Origin: Bacteroidales bacterium
Lineage (GTDB): Bacteria > Bacteroidota > Bacteroidia > Bacteroidales > UBA932
NCBI GenBank assembly: GCA_017502125.1
Contig: JAFVVN010000029.1
Span: 42,176 to 106,175 of the forward strand
Reading direction: 5' to 3'
DNA length: 64,000 nt
The notes below the pieces were generated by a model, which ran no database searches, was not told where the DNA came from, and saw only the letters and a program-made list of their open reading frames with translations. Below, piece by piece: positions 27,470 to 37,041 of this stretch. The translations under genes and the position numbers were made by a program. Within the stretch, counting starts at the first letter, position 1. Each line of letters begins with the position of its first letter.

Positions 27470-30408
27470 CGTCCACAAATCATCTTGAAATCACAATAAG
27501 AGCATATCTTTTCATCCTTTGTGCGACGGAAGGGAACATCTGTGTCGCACATCTCATTCAGGAGCAGTGCAAGACGCTGAGAGACAGCATCATAGAACTT
27601 CTGATTCATCTGCACTGCAGCCGGTGCGTTCTTGAATATATGGGCTGTGGAATAGACTGAGTTCCAGATGATTTTTCCTGCCATATCGGGTCTGGACTGA
27701 AGAAGCATATCATATATATAGAACTGGAGGGCTATCTTCGGCCGGTCCTTGGTGTCAGGTGAAAAAATGCTGTCCGCTATGCTCTCCGCATTGGTATCAT
27801 CAATATTCTCATCATCCTCCAGCACTTTTCCTGTCTTATAATCCACCACACGCACCTGACCTTCACCCAGAGAATCCAGCCTGTCCACAAAACCCTTGAA
27901 CTTCATTCCGCAGAACTCTCCCTTGAACTTGATCTCAGTTCCGAGCATATCAAACCCCGTCTTTCCCGAGGACTCAAGAAGTTCGATATCCCTCTGAACG
28001 GTCTTCATGACATATCTCACTATGACATCTGCCACTACAAGATTGCGTCCGGTGACCTCTATGGCGCTCAACTGACTCATTATCAAAGCTTTTACCTTTG
28101 CCCTAATATCATTTTCCCTTGAGAGCCACGATTCGAGATATACTTTCTCCACCCTCCGCAGCGGCTCGTTCTTCAATCCGTGATTCCTTTCCATGTCATT
28201 AAAGAAGAACTCCGCGCTCATCGCTTCTTCTGACGTATACAGGGCACGCATCGTATCATGATACACTGTTCCAAACATACCATAATCCAGTGACTCGGCC
28301 ACTTCTTCCTCCGGCCTCAGACCCTTGACAGTCGAATAATAGAACTTCGCCGGACAAGCCAGATAATTCTGAAGAGTAGTGGCTGAGAGTTCGGTATCCT
28401 TGATGAGAGCCACATCATCTCCAGTCTTGGTAATATCTTCCATCTGAGGTACGGACATAGTATCGAACTTCACCACATACCTTCTTACAGGGACCCCGAA
28501 ATGATATTCCAGCTGCTTGACATACCTGCTCTCCTCACCTGACTTCAGCCCCTCCGTGCGGGAATCTACAAGCATCCATACCCTTTCTGCGCGTGATATC
28601 ATCCTATAGAAATAATAGGCCCAGACTGCATCCTGATACTCATATGTGGGCATGCCGAATCCCCTTCTCAATTCAGGAGGCACAAAAGATGAACTCACAC
28701 TACGGCGCGGGAAGATCCCCTCATTGGCAGACATGACAACTACATCCTTGAAATCCAGAGCTCGGGTCTCAAGAGGTCCCATTATCTGCAGGCCCTTCAA
28801 GGGCTCTCCCCGGAAAGGTACTGACACACTGCCAAGAATCTGGTTCAAAAGCCTGATGTAAGTGAGGGGAAGGACTTCAAGAGCTATTGTCTGAAGTATA
28901 TTCACAGACCTGTAATATTCCTTGGCATATTCCAGTTCCAGAGCAAGCCCGCAATCTTCGACAAGCAATGCCGCTACCGTGCGGATCAGTTCTTTCTGGT
29001 AGTCCGCAAAAGACTTGATCTGATCGATGGAAGCCAGTTTCGGGTCGGTGACTACAGGTCTGAAGACTGCAGAGAGGAGAGGTGTCCGGCAGAGATCGGA
29101 CTGGGGGATATAGTATTTGGCAGCCTTCCTTATCGATGCCACCTCCTCTTTTGTAGCCTCGTCTGCCACCTTTTTGAAGATTTCACTTGAAAACAGGTCC
29201 CAAACCTGCTTATGATAGAAATACCAGCCATCCTTGCGATTGACCATATGCAATTGGATGGATGCGACATCGGACATCATGGAATAGAAGAGGCTACCGG
29301 TCATCTGAAGTCCCATAGTCACGTTTATATCCTTGATTTCCAACGGAATGGCATTCAGCACAGGGCGTAGAAGGGTTTCATCAGGAAGGACCACGGCACA
29401 ATCCGCTCCTATAACTGACAAACTATTCTCCTTCCTTTGCACGACAATTTGATTCAGGATGTCAGGAAGCCGTTTGGCCTGGCCCACAGAAGATGATATG
29501 CTCACCACATTGACCTGAGGGACCTGCACCCCTTCCGGATCCCAGCGATAAGCCTGAGGGAACTCCTGCACATTGGCAGCCATGAAATATGACGAACGGT
29601 TCTGAGGGTCACGGATCATATCTCCTGACCAATCCCAGCAAAATTCTGCCAGTCCGGCATCACGAAGCCTTCTCAGCAATGTCTTCTCACATTCATTCAG
29701 GGCATTCAGACCTATAAAGACAAACTTAGTCGTATCCGGAAAAACTCCTTTGAAGACATCCTCCACACTCTCAGATTTCAGGCGCTCAGCAAGATCACGA
29801 TATACCATTCCTTCATAAGCCAGACCCTTATCTCTAAGGATTTCCCTATATTTTAAATATATTGGATGTAGAATATTCCATATCTGAAGAAAACGGCTCT
29901 TGACATCGGGATTATCACTACCAAGGTCAACGGTAAGCCTTCCTGACTGGTCATTGAAATGGCTCAGGAAGCCTTCAATAGCCTGACGCTGGGTCTGTGT
30001 GAGATATTCGAAAGTATCCTGAAGGGCCTTATAATCAGCGACATTCGTAAACAACTGGGAGGCATCGACGAGATATTTATCCACATCATCGAAATCACCC
30101 AGAATGACATCGCCCCAGAAGATGAATTCATCAAGGGACTCAGCCTTGGAATTCAATGCACGATAGCATTCATAAAGTTCCAACAGGAGACGAACGCGGT
30201 CTGATGACAGCAAGCCGGATGCCTTATAGAACAGATCATTGATGGTGAGCATCTGAGGAGCTATCACAGGGGTTCCACCTGCAACTGCCTCACAAAGGTA
30301 CTTCGTGAAGAAAACCATCGAACGACGGTTAGGAAACACAAAGCATCTGCTGCTTATATCACCTATATCATAATAATGGTCAGCGACCTGCTTCAAGAAT
30401 GGCGTCAT
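27466..30408 (-). CDS. AddB-like exonuclease subunit with iron-sulfur motif
   Basis: Partner of the AddA-like gene, 980 residues. The N-terminal two thirds resemble an inactivated helicase core without a clear Walker A. The C-terminal nuclease has VDRLDSLGEGQVRVVDYKTGK. Four cysteines fit the AddB [4Fe-4S] staple: one in LACPAKFYYS and three in CSYCDFKMIC (C-x2-C-x5-C) at the very C-terminus. The two genes overlap by 4 nt. Upstream lies a long hairpin-rich leader (30409-30769); a weak -7 box TATCTTTG is at 30428-30435. Confidence 0.88.
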   Translation of the reverse strand: MTPFLKQVADHYYDIGDISSRCFVFPNRRSMVFFTKYLCEAVAGGTPVIAPQMLTINDLFYKASGLLSSDRVRLLLELYECYRALNSKAESLDEFIFWGDVILGDFDDVDKYLVDASQLFTNVADYKALQDTFEYLTQTQRQAIEGFLSHFNDQSGRLTVDLGSDNPDVKSRFLQIWNILHPIYLKYREILRDKGLAYEGMVYRDLAERLKSESVEDVFKGVFPDTTKFVFIGLNALNECEKTLLRRLRDAGLAEFCWDWSGDMIRDPQNRSSYFMAANVQEFPQAYRWDPEGVQVPQVNVVSISSSVGQAKRLPDILNQIVVQRKENSLSVIGADCAVVLPDETLLRPVLNAIPLEIKDINVTMGLQMTGSLFYSMMSDVASIQLHMVNRKDGWYFYHKQVWDLFSSEIFKKVADEATKEEVASIRKAAKYYIPQSDLCRTPLLSAVFRPVVTDPKLASIDQIKSFADYQKELIRTVAALLVEDCGLALELEYAKEYYRSVNILQTIALEVLPLTYIRLLNQILGSVSVPFRGEPLKGLQIMGPLETRALDFKDVVVMSANEGIFPRRSVSSSFVPPELRRGFGMPTYEYQDAVWAYYFYRMISRAERVWMLVDSRTEGLKSGEESRYVKQLEYHFGVPVRRYVVKFDTMSVPQMEDITKTGDDVALIKDTELSATTLQNYLACPAKFYYSTVKGLRPEEEVAESLDYGMFGTVYHDTMRALYTSEEAMSAEFFFNDMERNHGLKNEPLRRVEKVYLESWLSRENDIRAKVKALIMSQLSAIEVTGRNLVVADVIVRYVMKTVQRDIELLESSGKTGFDMLGTEIKFKGEFCGMKFKGFVDRLDSLGEGQVRVVDYKTGKVLEDDENIDDTNAESIADSIFSPDTKDRPKIALQFYIYDMLLQSRPDMAGKIIWNSVYSTAHIFKNAPAAVQMNQKFYDAVSQRLALLLNEMCDTDVPFRRTKDEKICSYCDFKMICGR

Positions 30409-30566
30409 AACTATCTATATTACTTTGCAAAGATAGCATGTTCTTTTGCCAAAGTGTAGCACATAAAGAAAAAGTTAGGATAGTTTTCGTCCGAACCCGG
30501 CCTGTCGGTACCCACAAAACGTGGGTCAAAATGGGAGAATCGGGACCGACGACAAGGTATGAAATA

Positions 30567-30622
30567 GTGACTACGACAGGATTAGCCATCGCTGCGCGAT
30601 GCCTTTTCCTGATGTTAGTCAC
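30567..30622. repeat. Nested hairpin
   Basis: GTGACTA (30567-30573) pairs with TAGTCAC (30616-30622). Inside it CAGGA pairs with TCCTG, and at the tip CATCGC pairs with GCGATG around a TGC loop. The three nested stems are too regular for chance, but I do not recognise an RNA family. Confidence 0.5.
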
Positions 30623-30669
30623 GGCATAGCATTCGGAGCTGCAAACGCCCAGGCGCTATCGCGCCTTTG

Positions 30670-30727
30670 GCGTTCTGTTTTAGTGCAGTTACGAAAGCAA
30701 GCTTTCGACTGCACTAAAACAGAACGC
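30670..30727. repeat. Long perfect inverted repeat
   Basis: A 20-bp arm (30670-30689, starts GCGTTCTGTTTTAG) is repeated in perfect inverted form at 30708-30727. The centre carries a further 7-bp stem CGAAAGC/GCTTTCG. Its right end overlaps the terminator hairpin at 30725-30745. Confidence 0.75.
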
Positions 30728-30745
30728 CCCGCAAATTGCGGGGCG
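30725..30745 (-). terminator. Terminator after rplS/tRNA-Arg
   Basis: CGCCCCGC, loop AATTT, GCGGGGCG on the minus strand, followed by TTCTGTTTT. It lies about 20 nt past the tRNA-Arg 3' end and separates that transcript from addB. Confidence 0.7.
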
Positions 30746-30766
30746 TTTGTACAGATTGCTCTGCTC

Positions 30767-30843
30767 TGGTGACTCCGACAGGATTCAAACCTGTAACCTT
30801 CTGATCCGTAGTCAGATGCTCTATTCAGTTGAGCTACGGAGCC
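30767..30843 (-). tRNA. tRNA-Arg (anticodon ACG)
   Basis: Cloverleaf on the minus strand: acceptor GGCTCCG with CGGAGTC, D arm GCTC...GAGC, anticodon stem TCTGA/TCAGA with loop CTACGGA (ACG), and T arm with TTTGAATC. The discriminator A and CCA are encoded (30767-30770). It lies 25 nt downstream of rplS and may be processed from the same transcript. Confidence 0.93.
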
Positions 30844-30868
30844 GATTTGCAGCTACGCTGCTATTTCC

Positions 30869-31243
30869 TTAGGCCTCCTTAACGGTAGCAACCTTCTTCT
30901 CCTTAATACGAGCCTTCTTACCTGAGAGTTCGCGGAGGTAGAAGATGCGAGCGCGGCGAACCTTACCTACCTTATTGAGCTCGATTGACTCGATGAATGG
31001 TGACTCTATAGGGAAAATCCTTTCAACACCTACACCGCTTGCAACCTTGCGAACTGTGAAAGTTCTTGTTGCTGCAGATGCTCCACGAAGCTGGATAACT
31101 GTACCTCTGAACTTCTGAAGTCTCTCCTTGTCACCCTCCTTGATTCTGTATGTTACGGTAACAGTGTCACCGGCTTTGAATTTTGGGTAGCTGGCTACTT
31201 TCTCATTTGCGAATGCCTGCTCTACTACTTTAATAAGATCCAT
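30869..31243 (-). CDS. rplS: 50S ribosomal protein L19
   Basis: Ribosomal large-subunit protein at the interface with the small subunit. The ATG at 31243 gives MDLIKVVEQAFANE, 124 residues. Family motifs are present: FKAGDTVTVTYRIKEG, RLQKFRGTVIQLRG, TFTVRKVASGVGVERIFP and RRARIFYLRELSGKKARIKE. It is transcribed from a strong promoter at 31324-31354, leaving a leader of about 75 nt with a possible stem (31269-31307). Confidence 0.96.
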   Translation of the reverse strand: MDLIKVVEQAFANEKVASYPKFKAGDTVTVTYRIKEGDKERLQKFRGTVIQLRGASAATRTFTVRKVASGVGVERIFPIESPFIESIELNKVGKVRRARIFYLRELSGKKARIKEKKVATVKEA

Positions 31244-31268
31244 TTCTATTCTCAAATTAAGTTTTGTG

Positions 31269-31307
31269 GCAACATCACGTTAATTTTCACCCGGCGTGAG
31301 AGGTTGC
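31269..31307 (-). promoter_or_regulatory. Possible structured leader of rplS
   Basis: In the rplS leader GCAAC pairs with GTTGC and an inner CACG pairs with CGTG. Ribosomal protein leaders often bind their own product; whether this one does is inference only. Confidence 0.35.
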
Positions 31308-31323
31308 TTTGATTTTGGGACTG

Positions 31324-31354
31324 CAAAGGTAGGAATAAATTTCAAACCTCCAAA
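31324..31354 (-). promoter_or_regulatory. rplS promoter
   Basis: Minus strand TTTG (31351-31354), exactly 19 nt, then TACCTTTG (31324-31331). One of the best matches to the Bacteroidetes consensus in the window. Confidence 0.75.
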
Positions 31355-31369
31355 CTTTTTTAAAGTTTT

Positions 31370-32539
31370 TTAGAACAAATCCTTCAATTTATCGAAAAAG
31401 TTCTTGTCTTCCTTGGTCGGATTCGGGTTAAAGGAGTCTTTCCCACGCAATGACTCGACTATTTCCTTATCTTCCCTGTTGAGTTTCTTAGGAATCCAGA
31501 CAGCAAGCTTGACATACATATCACCCACTCCTCCATAGCCGTTGACAGTAGGAAGACCCTTGTTACGAAGTCTTACCACAGTTCCCGACTGAGTACCCGG
31601 TTCCACCTTGATCTTATATGCCCCGTCGAGACAAGGCACTTCAACATCTGCTCCGAGTATCGCATCCGGAAGCGAAATGACCTTTGTATAGAAGAGGTTG
31701 TTGCCCTCTCTCTTGAGGTCCTTGTGCTCCTGCTCCTCAATCACCACAAGAAGATCGCCATTTATTCCATTGTTCTTGGCTGCATGTCCCTCTCCCTGGA
31801 TAGTGAGCTGCATTCCGGCCTCTACTCCTGCAGGAATCTTGACCCTTATGGTCTCACGCTTGCGTACAAGCCCTGTTCCGCCGCAGGTACGGCATGGATT
31901 CGTTATTATCTTTCCCTCTCCGCCACACTGCTGACATGTGGAATATGTCACTGTCTGACCGAGGAAAGAGTTGACCACCCTCTGCACCTGGCCTGTTCCG
32001 TTACATGCAGGACAGGTCTTGATGTCTGAACTGTTCTTTGCGCCCTTGCCGCCACACTCAGAACATGGCACACTCTTCTCTATGCTGATTTCCTTCTCGA
32101 CTCCACGAGCAATTTCCTCCAGGGTGAGCTTGACACGCACTCTGATGTCACGTCCGCGATACACCTTCTGCTGACGCTGGCCTCCACGTCCTCCGCCAAA
32201 GCCTCCGCCGAAACCGCTGAAACCGCCAAAACCACCGAAGCCGCCACCGAAAAGGTCATTCAGGATATCGTTCAGGTTGCCGAAGCCACCGCTGAAGTCA
32301 GGTCCGGCACCTTCAACGCCGGCATGGCCGAACTGATCATAGCGTGCCTTCTTATCAGCATCACTGAGCACAGAATACGCCTCCGCAGCCTCCTTGAACT
32401 TCTCCTCAGCATCCTTGTTACCAGGATTCTTGTCAGGGTGGTACTTGACTGCCAGCTTTCTGTAGGCCTTCTTTATTTCGTCAGCTGAAGCATCCTTACC
32501 GACGCCCAGCACTTCATAATAATCTCTCTTATTTGCCAT
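31370..32539 (-). CDS. dnaJ: Chaperone protein DnaJ
   Basis: Type I Hsp40 co-chaperone that delivers clients to DnaK and stimulates its ATPase. The J domain is at the N-terminus with HPD in [10 protein letters not shown], then a Gly/Phe-rich segment, then a zinc-binding domain with four CxxCxGxG-type repeats ([32 protein letters not shown]). The C-terminal peptide-binding domains follow. The ATG at 32539 gives 389 residues. It lies 7 nt after the grpE stop. Confidence 0.97.
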   Translation of the reverse strand: MANKRDYYEVLGVGKDASADEIKKAYRKLAVKYHPDKNPGNKDAEEKFKEAAEAYSVLSDADKKARYDQFGHAGVEGAGPDFSGGFGNLNDILNDLFGGGFGGFGGFSGFGGGFGGGRGGQRQQKVYRGRDIRVRVKLTLEEIARGVEKEISIEKSVPCSECGGKGAKNSSDIKTCPACNGTGQVQRVVNSFLGQTVTYSTCQQCGGEGKIITNPCRTCGGTGLVRKRETIRVKIPAGVEAGMQLTIQGEGHAAKNNGINGDLLVVIEEQEHKDLKREGNNLFYTKVISLPDAILGADVEVPCLDGAYKIKVEPGTQSGTVVRLRNKGLPTVNGYGGVGDMYVKLAVWIPKKLNREDKEIVESLRGKDSFNPNPTKEDKNFFDKLKDLF

Positions 32540-32546
32540 TGCCTGA

Positions 32547-33173
32547 TTAAATTCCAACTACAACCTTTGCAAAGCGTACAACCTTGCCGTTAAGTGTATA
32601 TCCTGTCTGAACGACATCGAATACCTTTCCCTTCTGCTCTTCATCCTGAACAGGGAACTGAGCCACTGCCTCGTGAAGATCGGTATCGAACTCCTTGCCT
32701 TTGGCCTCAATTACAGCCAGTCCCTTGCTCTGAAGATATGACAGCAGCTTATGATAGATCAGCTCTGTTCCTTCCTTGGCTGCAGAGCTGTCATCAGACT
32801 CTTTAAGCACCACCAATGCCCTTTCGCAGTCATCAAGCACAGGAAGAAGTCCCTTGATGGTATCCATCGATGCAACACTCACCAGTTCAAGCTTCTCCTG
32901 AGAGGTACGTCTGCGGAAATTATCGAATTCGGCCATCAACCTTATATAATCATCCTTATCCTTGGCCACCTGATTCTCAAGCTCCGCCACCTTATTTTCC
33001 AGCTGAGCCATCTTCTCCTTCTTCGGATCCTTCTTCATGAAACCTTTCTTCTCCTTTGACGGAGTTTCCTTCTTTTCCTTCTTTTCCTCCTTTACCGCTT
33101 CGGTCACCGGTACTTCCTTCACAGTCTCCTCCTGAACATTCTGTTCCATGTCCTTCTGTGTGTTTTCTGACAT
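32547..33173 (-). CDS. grpE: Nucleotide exchange factor GrpE
   Basis: DnaK nucleotide exchange factor, 208 residues from the ATG at 33173. A long Lys/Glu-rich N-terminal region is followed by a coiled coil (about 60-110) and the GrpE signature ([22 protein letters not shown] near the C-terminus). It forms an operon with dnaJ; no hrcA is present, and dnaK must be elsewhere. A TATCTTTG box lies at 33292-33299. Confidence 0.95.
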   Translation of the reverse strand: MSENTQKDMEQNVQEETVKEVPVTEAVKEEKKEKKETPSKEKKGFMKKDPKKEKMAQLENKVAELENQVAKDKDDYIRLMAEFDNFRRRTSQEKLELVSVASMDTIKGLLPVLDDCERALVVLKESDDSSAAKEGTELIYHKLLSYLQSKGLAVIEAKGKEFDTDLHEAVAQFPVQDEEQKGKVFDVVQTGYTLNGKVVRFAKVVVGI

Positions 33174-33291
33174 ATCTTTTGATCTCCTTATAACTAATCT
33201 TACCAAACAACAGCGCCAATAACGCTGCTATACTTAACATTATCAACATATTCCATTATATTCCCGTTCACTACCACACGGAAACCGGCCG

Positions 33292-33322
33292 CAAAGATAA
33301 CAAATAATCTGCCACCCGTAAA
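33292..33322 (-). promoter_or_regulatory. grpE-dnaJ promoter
   Basis: TTTA (33319-33322), 19 nt, then TATCTTTG (33292-33299) on the minus strand. The -33 element has one mismatch. No CIRCE-like inverted repeat was seen in the leader. Confidence 0.5.
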
Positions 33323-33369
33323 TTTCTGACAATATGTCAGTATCATTCAACCATCCTGTCAGTAACCGG

Positions 33370-35184
33370 CTACATATCCTCGGTTAGTTCAAGCCAGCGC
33401 ATTTCCTTCTCATCCGTCTCCTCAAGAATCCGCCCTATGCGCTCGGATACCTCCTGAAGGCGATCGAAAGGGAGCACGCCGCTTCCCAGCTGGTCCTCAA
33501 GGTCCTTCTTCTCTGCCTCAAGCGCCTCCAGATCCCTCTCTATCTGCTCAAGCTCCTTCTGCTCCTTATATGTCAGCTTCTTCTTTTTGACAGGGGCATC
33601 CGAAGGGGCGGCGGACCTGGCGGCCTCTTTTGCAGCACGTTCTTTTTCAGCCTTTTCCTGAGCGCGGGCCGCCGAACGCTGTTCAGCCTCATATTCCTTT
33701 ATATATTCGCGATATTCGCTGTAGCTTCCTACAAAATCCTTCACAAGACCATCACCACAGAATATGAAAAGATGATCCACGAGCTTATCCAGGAAATGAC
33801 GGTCGTGGGAGACGATTATGAGAGATCCTCCGAATTCCTTGAGATACTCTTCGAGGATGTTAAGAGTCACGATATCAAGGTCATTGGTCGGCTCATCCAG
33901 AATCAGAAGATTCGGCTGCTGCATCAGGATGGTAAGCAGATACAGTCTGCGCCTTTCTCCACCACTGAGCTTCTCCACCTTGTTGTTCAGCATCTCATGA
34001 GGAAAGAGGAAACGGTTCAGCAGCCAGGTGTCATTGACAATATCCAGCACCGTATCATCAGGATTGAAGGACATTCCGCTCTGATGATAATAACCTATCT
34101 TCAAGGACTCTCCTCGCTCGATCACTCCTGTCATGATTCCGGGGTCATCCTCAAAAAAGCGTCCTGTCAGAATGTTCAGGAAAGTGGACTTGCCGGCTCC
34201 GTTACGTCCCACTATCCCCACCTTCTCATATCTTTGGAAATTATATGTGAAGCCGTCCAGATAGCACTTGTCCCCATAATAGAAACTCAGGTCCTTGCAG
34301 TTGATTATCTTGGTCCCCAACCTCGTACCTCCCTTGACAGCCTCCATGCTCACCTGCTTCTGTGTATATACCTGAGAAGCCCTGTCCTTCAGGTCGTAAA
34401 AGGCATTGATACGGTATCTTGCCTTTCCGGTCCTGGCGCATGGGGTGCTACGTATCCATTCAAGCTCACGACGAAGGATGTTCCTGACCTTATCTGTCTC
34501 GGCATTATAGTTGGCGATGCGTTCCTCACGCTTTTCAAGAAAGTTCTGATAATTACCCTTATAGGTATATATCGCGCCATGATCCATCTCCATCACGGTG
34601 TTGCAGACACGGTCGAGGAAATAGCGGTCGTGAGTGACCATCAGAAGGGTGCAGCGGGAACGGCCCAGATAACTCTCAAGAAACTCGATTGCATCTATAT
34701 CCAGGTGGTTGGTGGGCTCGTCCATAATGAAAAATTCAGCTTCCGACGCAAGCATCTGTGTGAGCGCGACTCTCTTCACCTCACCCCCGGAGAGCTGCTT
34801 CATGAGCTGATACGGATCCGGAAGATTGAAGTTGGTCAGGAACTTTATCACCCTCCGTTCATATTCCCACACATGTTCCTGGTCCAGTCCGCTGGTGAAT
34901 TCCACACTCGAGGACATGATCTGGTCGAATATCGTCTTCTCGGGATCGAAGGGATAGTCCTGCTCTAGGAAGGCTATCTTGATATCCTTGAGAAACATTA
35001 TCTTTCCACCGGAATCAGACTTGTCCTTTCCGGCCAGAATCCTCATCAGAGAGGTCTTTCCGGTACCGTTAGGTGCAATGAGAGCGATCTTGTCGCCCTC
35101 ATTTATGTTGAATCCTATCTTTTCAAAAAGGACCTTAGGTCCATAAGACTTCGATATATTCTCTATCTGCAGGTAACTTGCCAT
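33370..35184 (-). CDS. ABC-F family ATPase, Uup-like
   Basis: Soluble twin-ATPase protein of 604 residues without membrane segments. The two Walker A motifs are APNGTGKTS and GRNGAGKST, the two signatures QLSGGEVKRVAL and KLSGGERRRLYL, each followed by DEPTNHLD or DEPTNDLD. The C-terminal extension (about residues 500-604) is a Lys/Glu-rich coiled coil as in Uup, which binds branched DNA and affects ribosome function. It lacks the EttA-type features of the gene at 1-1102. Confidence 0.9.
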   Translation of the reverse strand: MASYLQIENISKSYGPKVLFEKIGFNINEGDKIALIAPNGTGKTSLMRILAGKDKSDSGGKIMFLKDIKIAFLEQDYPFDPEKTIFDQIMSSSVEFTSGLDQEHVWEYERRVIKFLTNFNLPDPYQLMKQLSGGEVKRVALTQMLASEAEFFIMDEPTNHLDIDAIEFLESYLGRSRCTLLMVTHDRYFLDRVCNTVMEMDHGAIYTYKGNYQNFLEKREERIANYNAETDKVRNILRRELEWIRSTPCARTGKARYRINAFYDLKDRASQVYTQKQVSMEAVKGGTRLGTKIINCKDLSFYYGDKCYLDGFTYNFQRYEKVGIVGRNGAGKSTFLNILTGRFFEDDPGIMTGVIERGESLKIGYYHQSGMSFNPDDTVLDIVNDTWLLNRFLFPHEMLNNKVEKLSGGERRRLYLLTILMQQPNLLILDEPTNDLDIVTLNILEEYLKEFGGSLIIVSHDRHFLDKLVDHLFIFCGDGLVKDFVGSYSEYREYIKEYEAEQRSAARAQEKAEKERAAKEAARSAAPSDAPVKKKKLTYKEQKELEQIERDLEALEAEKKDLEDQLGSGVLPFDRLQEVSERIGRILEETDEKEMRWLELTEDM

Positions 35185-35213
35185 TATCTTTGCTTGATTT
35201 ACCCCTTTGGGGA

Positions 35214-35660
35214 TCAGTCTTCCATATCATCAAACCCGAAATCCGTCGCAAACCTCTCGGCGATATCATCAGGCACATCAAAGCTGAGGTTATCCCAAAG
35301 GTCTTCCATCTGACGGCGGTCCTTCTTGGTCGGACGACCCGTTCCCCTGTCACGCTTGAGGAAGAAGGTTTCCACAGGAGCACGCAGCTTGTCCAGCTCT
35401 TCCTGTGGGGTGAGATTTTCAGCATACCTCGGGACAAGTCTGGCTCCCTGACGTTTATCCACAAGCTCCAGAACCTTATATGTATAGGTCACCGCACCCT
35501 TTCGGGCCACAATGACATCCCCCACCTTCACAGCCTTGGACGGCTTGGTGTCAGCACCGTTCACACGCACCTTTCCTCCCTTGCAGGCATCTGTCGCATC
35601 CGTCCTGGTCTTATAGACCCTGATGGACCACAGATATTTATCTATTCTCAACTCATCCAT
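35214..35660 (-). CDS. S4-domain RNA-binding protein (Hsp15/HslR-like)
   Basis: 148-residue protein with an N-terminal S4 domain (MDELRIDKYLWSIRVYKTRTDA ... KGGKVRVNG). Hsp15 rescues blocked 50S subunits carrying nascent chain-tRNA. A lysine/arginine stretch (KRDRGTGRPTKKDRR) is followed by an acidic tail ending in DDMED. It lies 12 nt after the manA-like gene and probably shares its transcript. Confidence 0.85.
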   Translation of the reverse strand: MDELRIDKYLWSIRVYKTRTDATDACKGGKVRVNGADTKPSKAVKVGDVIVARKGAVTYTYKVLELVDKRQGARLVPRYAENLTPQEELDKLRAPVETFFLKRDRGTGRPTKKDRRQMEDLWDNLSFDVPDDIAERFATDFGFDDMED

Positions 35661-35672
35661 TTCAGAGACCCA

Positions 35673-36929
35673 TCAGCTGAAGAAGTTCAACGGACTCGCC
35701 CCCGCCGGTGCAGAAGGCTCATCATCATCAAAGGCACCATCCTCGAGACCTTCATAATCCTCATTCTCAAGGAAGGCTTCGGTATTCGGATCTATATATT
35801 CATCCACATCCTCCGCAGGGCGTGTCACAGCCTCAAGAAGGATTGTGTCCTTGTCTCGCGGAACAAGGAAGAAGTCAGGCATATCGGCTGGAACCAGAAT
35901 GGTCTCGCCCTTGGCAAACTCATAGCTATCCATCTTCGGCTGTCCGTTCTCATCTTCCGACGGCACCTGGATGGACGCTGCACCTTCGACACATATATAT
36001 ATAATGAAGCTCTCGAACTGCTCGGTATATATGTGCAGAGGGTCCGTAAGGTTCAGTTTGGTCACATTGAACTGAGGGGATTCTATCAAGGTCTCCACCA
36101 CCTTAGGCTCGTCATCGTGGCAATGGCACTCATCCTCATGACAATGGCACTCCTTTTCCCAAAGAGGTCCCTTGTTATAGCACGACTCATCGAATCTGCC
36201 ATAATCTATGACATCAATGGCTTCATCAAGATGTATCTTACGGGCAGTTGCCGGATTGAACTCACGTCCCCAGTCATAAAGCCTGAAGGTCATGTCAGAC
36301 GATTCCTGAATCTCAGCCACAAGGATTCCCCCGTCCGCGGCATGAACCATACCTGGAGTTATATAGAGGCTGTCTCCCTTCTTTGGGCAGATAACATTCA
36401 GCACCTCTTCCACGGTTCCGTCATGACACCTGTCATAAAGTTCCTGGGCAGACATCTCGCGGTTGAAGCCGGCATATATCTTTGCACCCGGTTTCGCATC
36501 CATGATATACCAGATCTCAGCCTTTCCGAGAGAGTCATATCTTTCAGCGGCCACCTCATCATCGGGATGTACCTGAACAGAAAGCCGGTCATTCACATCA
36601 AGAAACTTGATCAGAAGCGGGAACTGACGCCCATAATGGTTATACACATTCTCTCCGACCACCCTCTCAAGATAAGTTTCCATTATCTCGCTTATGGTGT
36701 TGCCTGCCAGCCATCCGTTGCTCAATACAGAGTCCTCGATGCCCATATCGGCAAGTTCCCAGCTTTCTCCGATCTTCACATCTGCGCCAAGAACAGTCTC
36801 ATTGCCCTCATCATCACATTCAACAAAGTGTTTTCCAAGCTCTTTGACAAGAGCGTCTCCACCCCACGGCCTTGGAGAAGCAACAGGGATGAACTTGAAC
36901 GGGTATAACTTCTTTTCCATTTGATTCAT
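35673..36929 (-). CDS. manA: Class I mannose-6-phosphate isomerase-like protein with CHCH insert
   Basis: Cupin-fold zinc isomerase interconverting mannose-6-phosphate and fructose-6-phosphate. Family motifs include PRPWGGD, the zinc segment DRLSVQVHPDD with H121, KAEIWYIMDAKPGA with E138, and H196 in MVHAADGG. Two unusual parts are seen: CHCHEDECHCH (residues 261-271), a paired Cys/His cluster between the two cupin halves, and an acidic C-terminal tail of about 35 residues. The cluster could bind an extra metal. Either ATG (36929 or 36920) is possible. A TATATTTG box is at 36965-36972. Confidence 0.85.
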   Translation of the reverse strand: MNQMEKKLYPFKFIPVASPRPWGGDALVKELGKHFVECDDEGNETVLGADVKIGESWELADMGIEDSVLSNGWLAGNTISEIMETYLERVVGENVYNHYGRQFPLLIKFLDVNDRLSVQVHPDDEVAAERYDSLGKAEIWYIMDAKPGAKIYAGFNREMSAQELYDRCHDGTVEEVLNVICPKKGDSLYITPGMVHAADGGILVAEIQESSDMTFRLYDWGREFNPATARKIHLDEAIDVIDYGRFDESCYNKGPLWEKECHCHEDECHCHDDEPKVVETLIESPQFNVTKLNLTDPLHIYTEQFESFIIYICVEGAASIQVPSEDENGQPKMDSYEFAKGETILVPADMPDFFLVPRDKDTILLEAVTRPAEDVDEYIDPNTEAFLENEDYEGLEDGAFDDDEPSAPAGASPLNFFS

Positions 36930-36964
36930 TATCTCAAGTTTACATTACCTTTCAGAAAGCGTGG

Positions 36965-36972
36965 CAAATATA
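36965..36972 (-). promoter_or_regulatory. -7 box for the manA-like operon
   Basis: TATATTTG on the minus strand, about 36-45 nt before the start. No good -33 element at the expected spacing. Confidence 0.4.
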
Positions 36973-37041
36973 GGCATTTTATCGGTTAGTCCACTATGAG
37001 ATCTGCCGTTTTTGGTATGGATATTGACTAATGTCGATACA

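Larger units (their letters stand above)
30409..30769. other. Gene-free, hairpin-rich intergenic stretch
   Basis: About 360 bases between addB and tRNA-Arg with no convincing gene. Successive inverted repeats are: GTCGGT/ACCGAC (30504-30509 with 30545-30550) enclosing the hairpin 30510-30526; a nested hairpin 30567-30622; a 20-bp perfect inverted repeat 30670-30727; and a terminator hairpin 30725-30745. It could be an IS or MITE relic, a tandem terminator array, or a structured leader of addB. Confidence 0.6.

Noticed and set aside
30380-30622. An 80-residue minus-strand frame upstream of addB
   Set aside because: It crosses several inverted repeats, has no recognisable motif and ends inside addB.
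33772-34968. A 398-residue plus-strand open frame
   Set aside because: Antisense shadow of the Uup-like ABC-F gene, which has full family motifs.
35178-36908. A 576-residue plus-strand open frame
   Set aside because: It is antisense to the S4-domain and manA-like genes, has no family motifs and has an unlikely composition.
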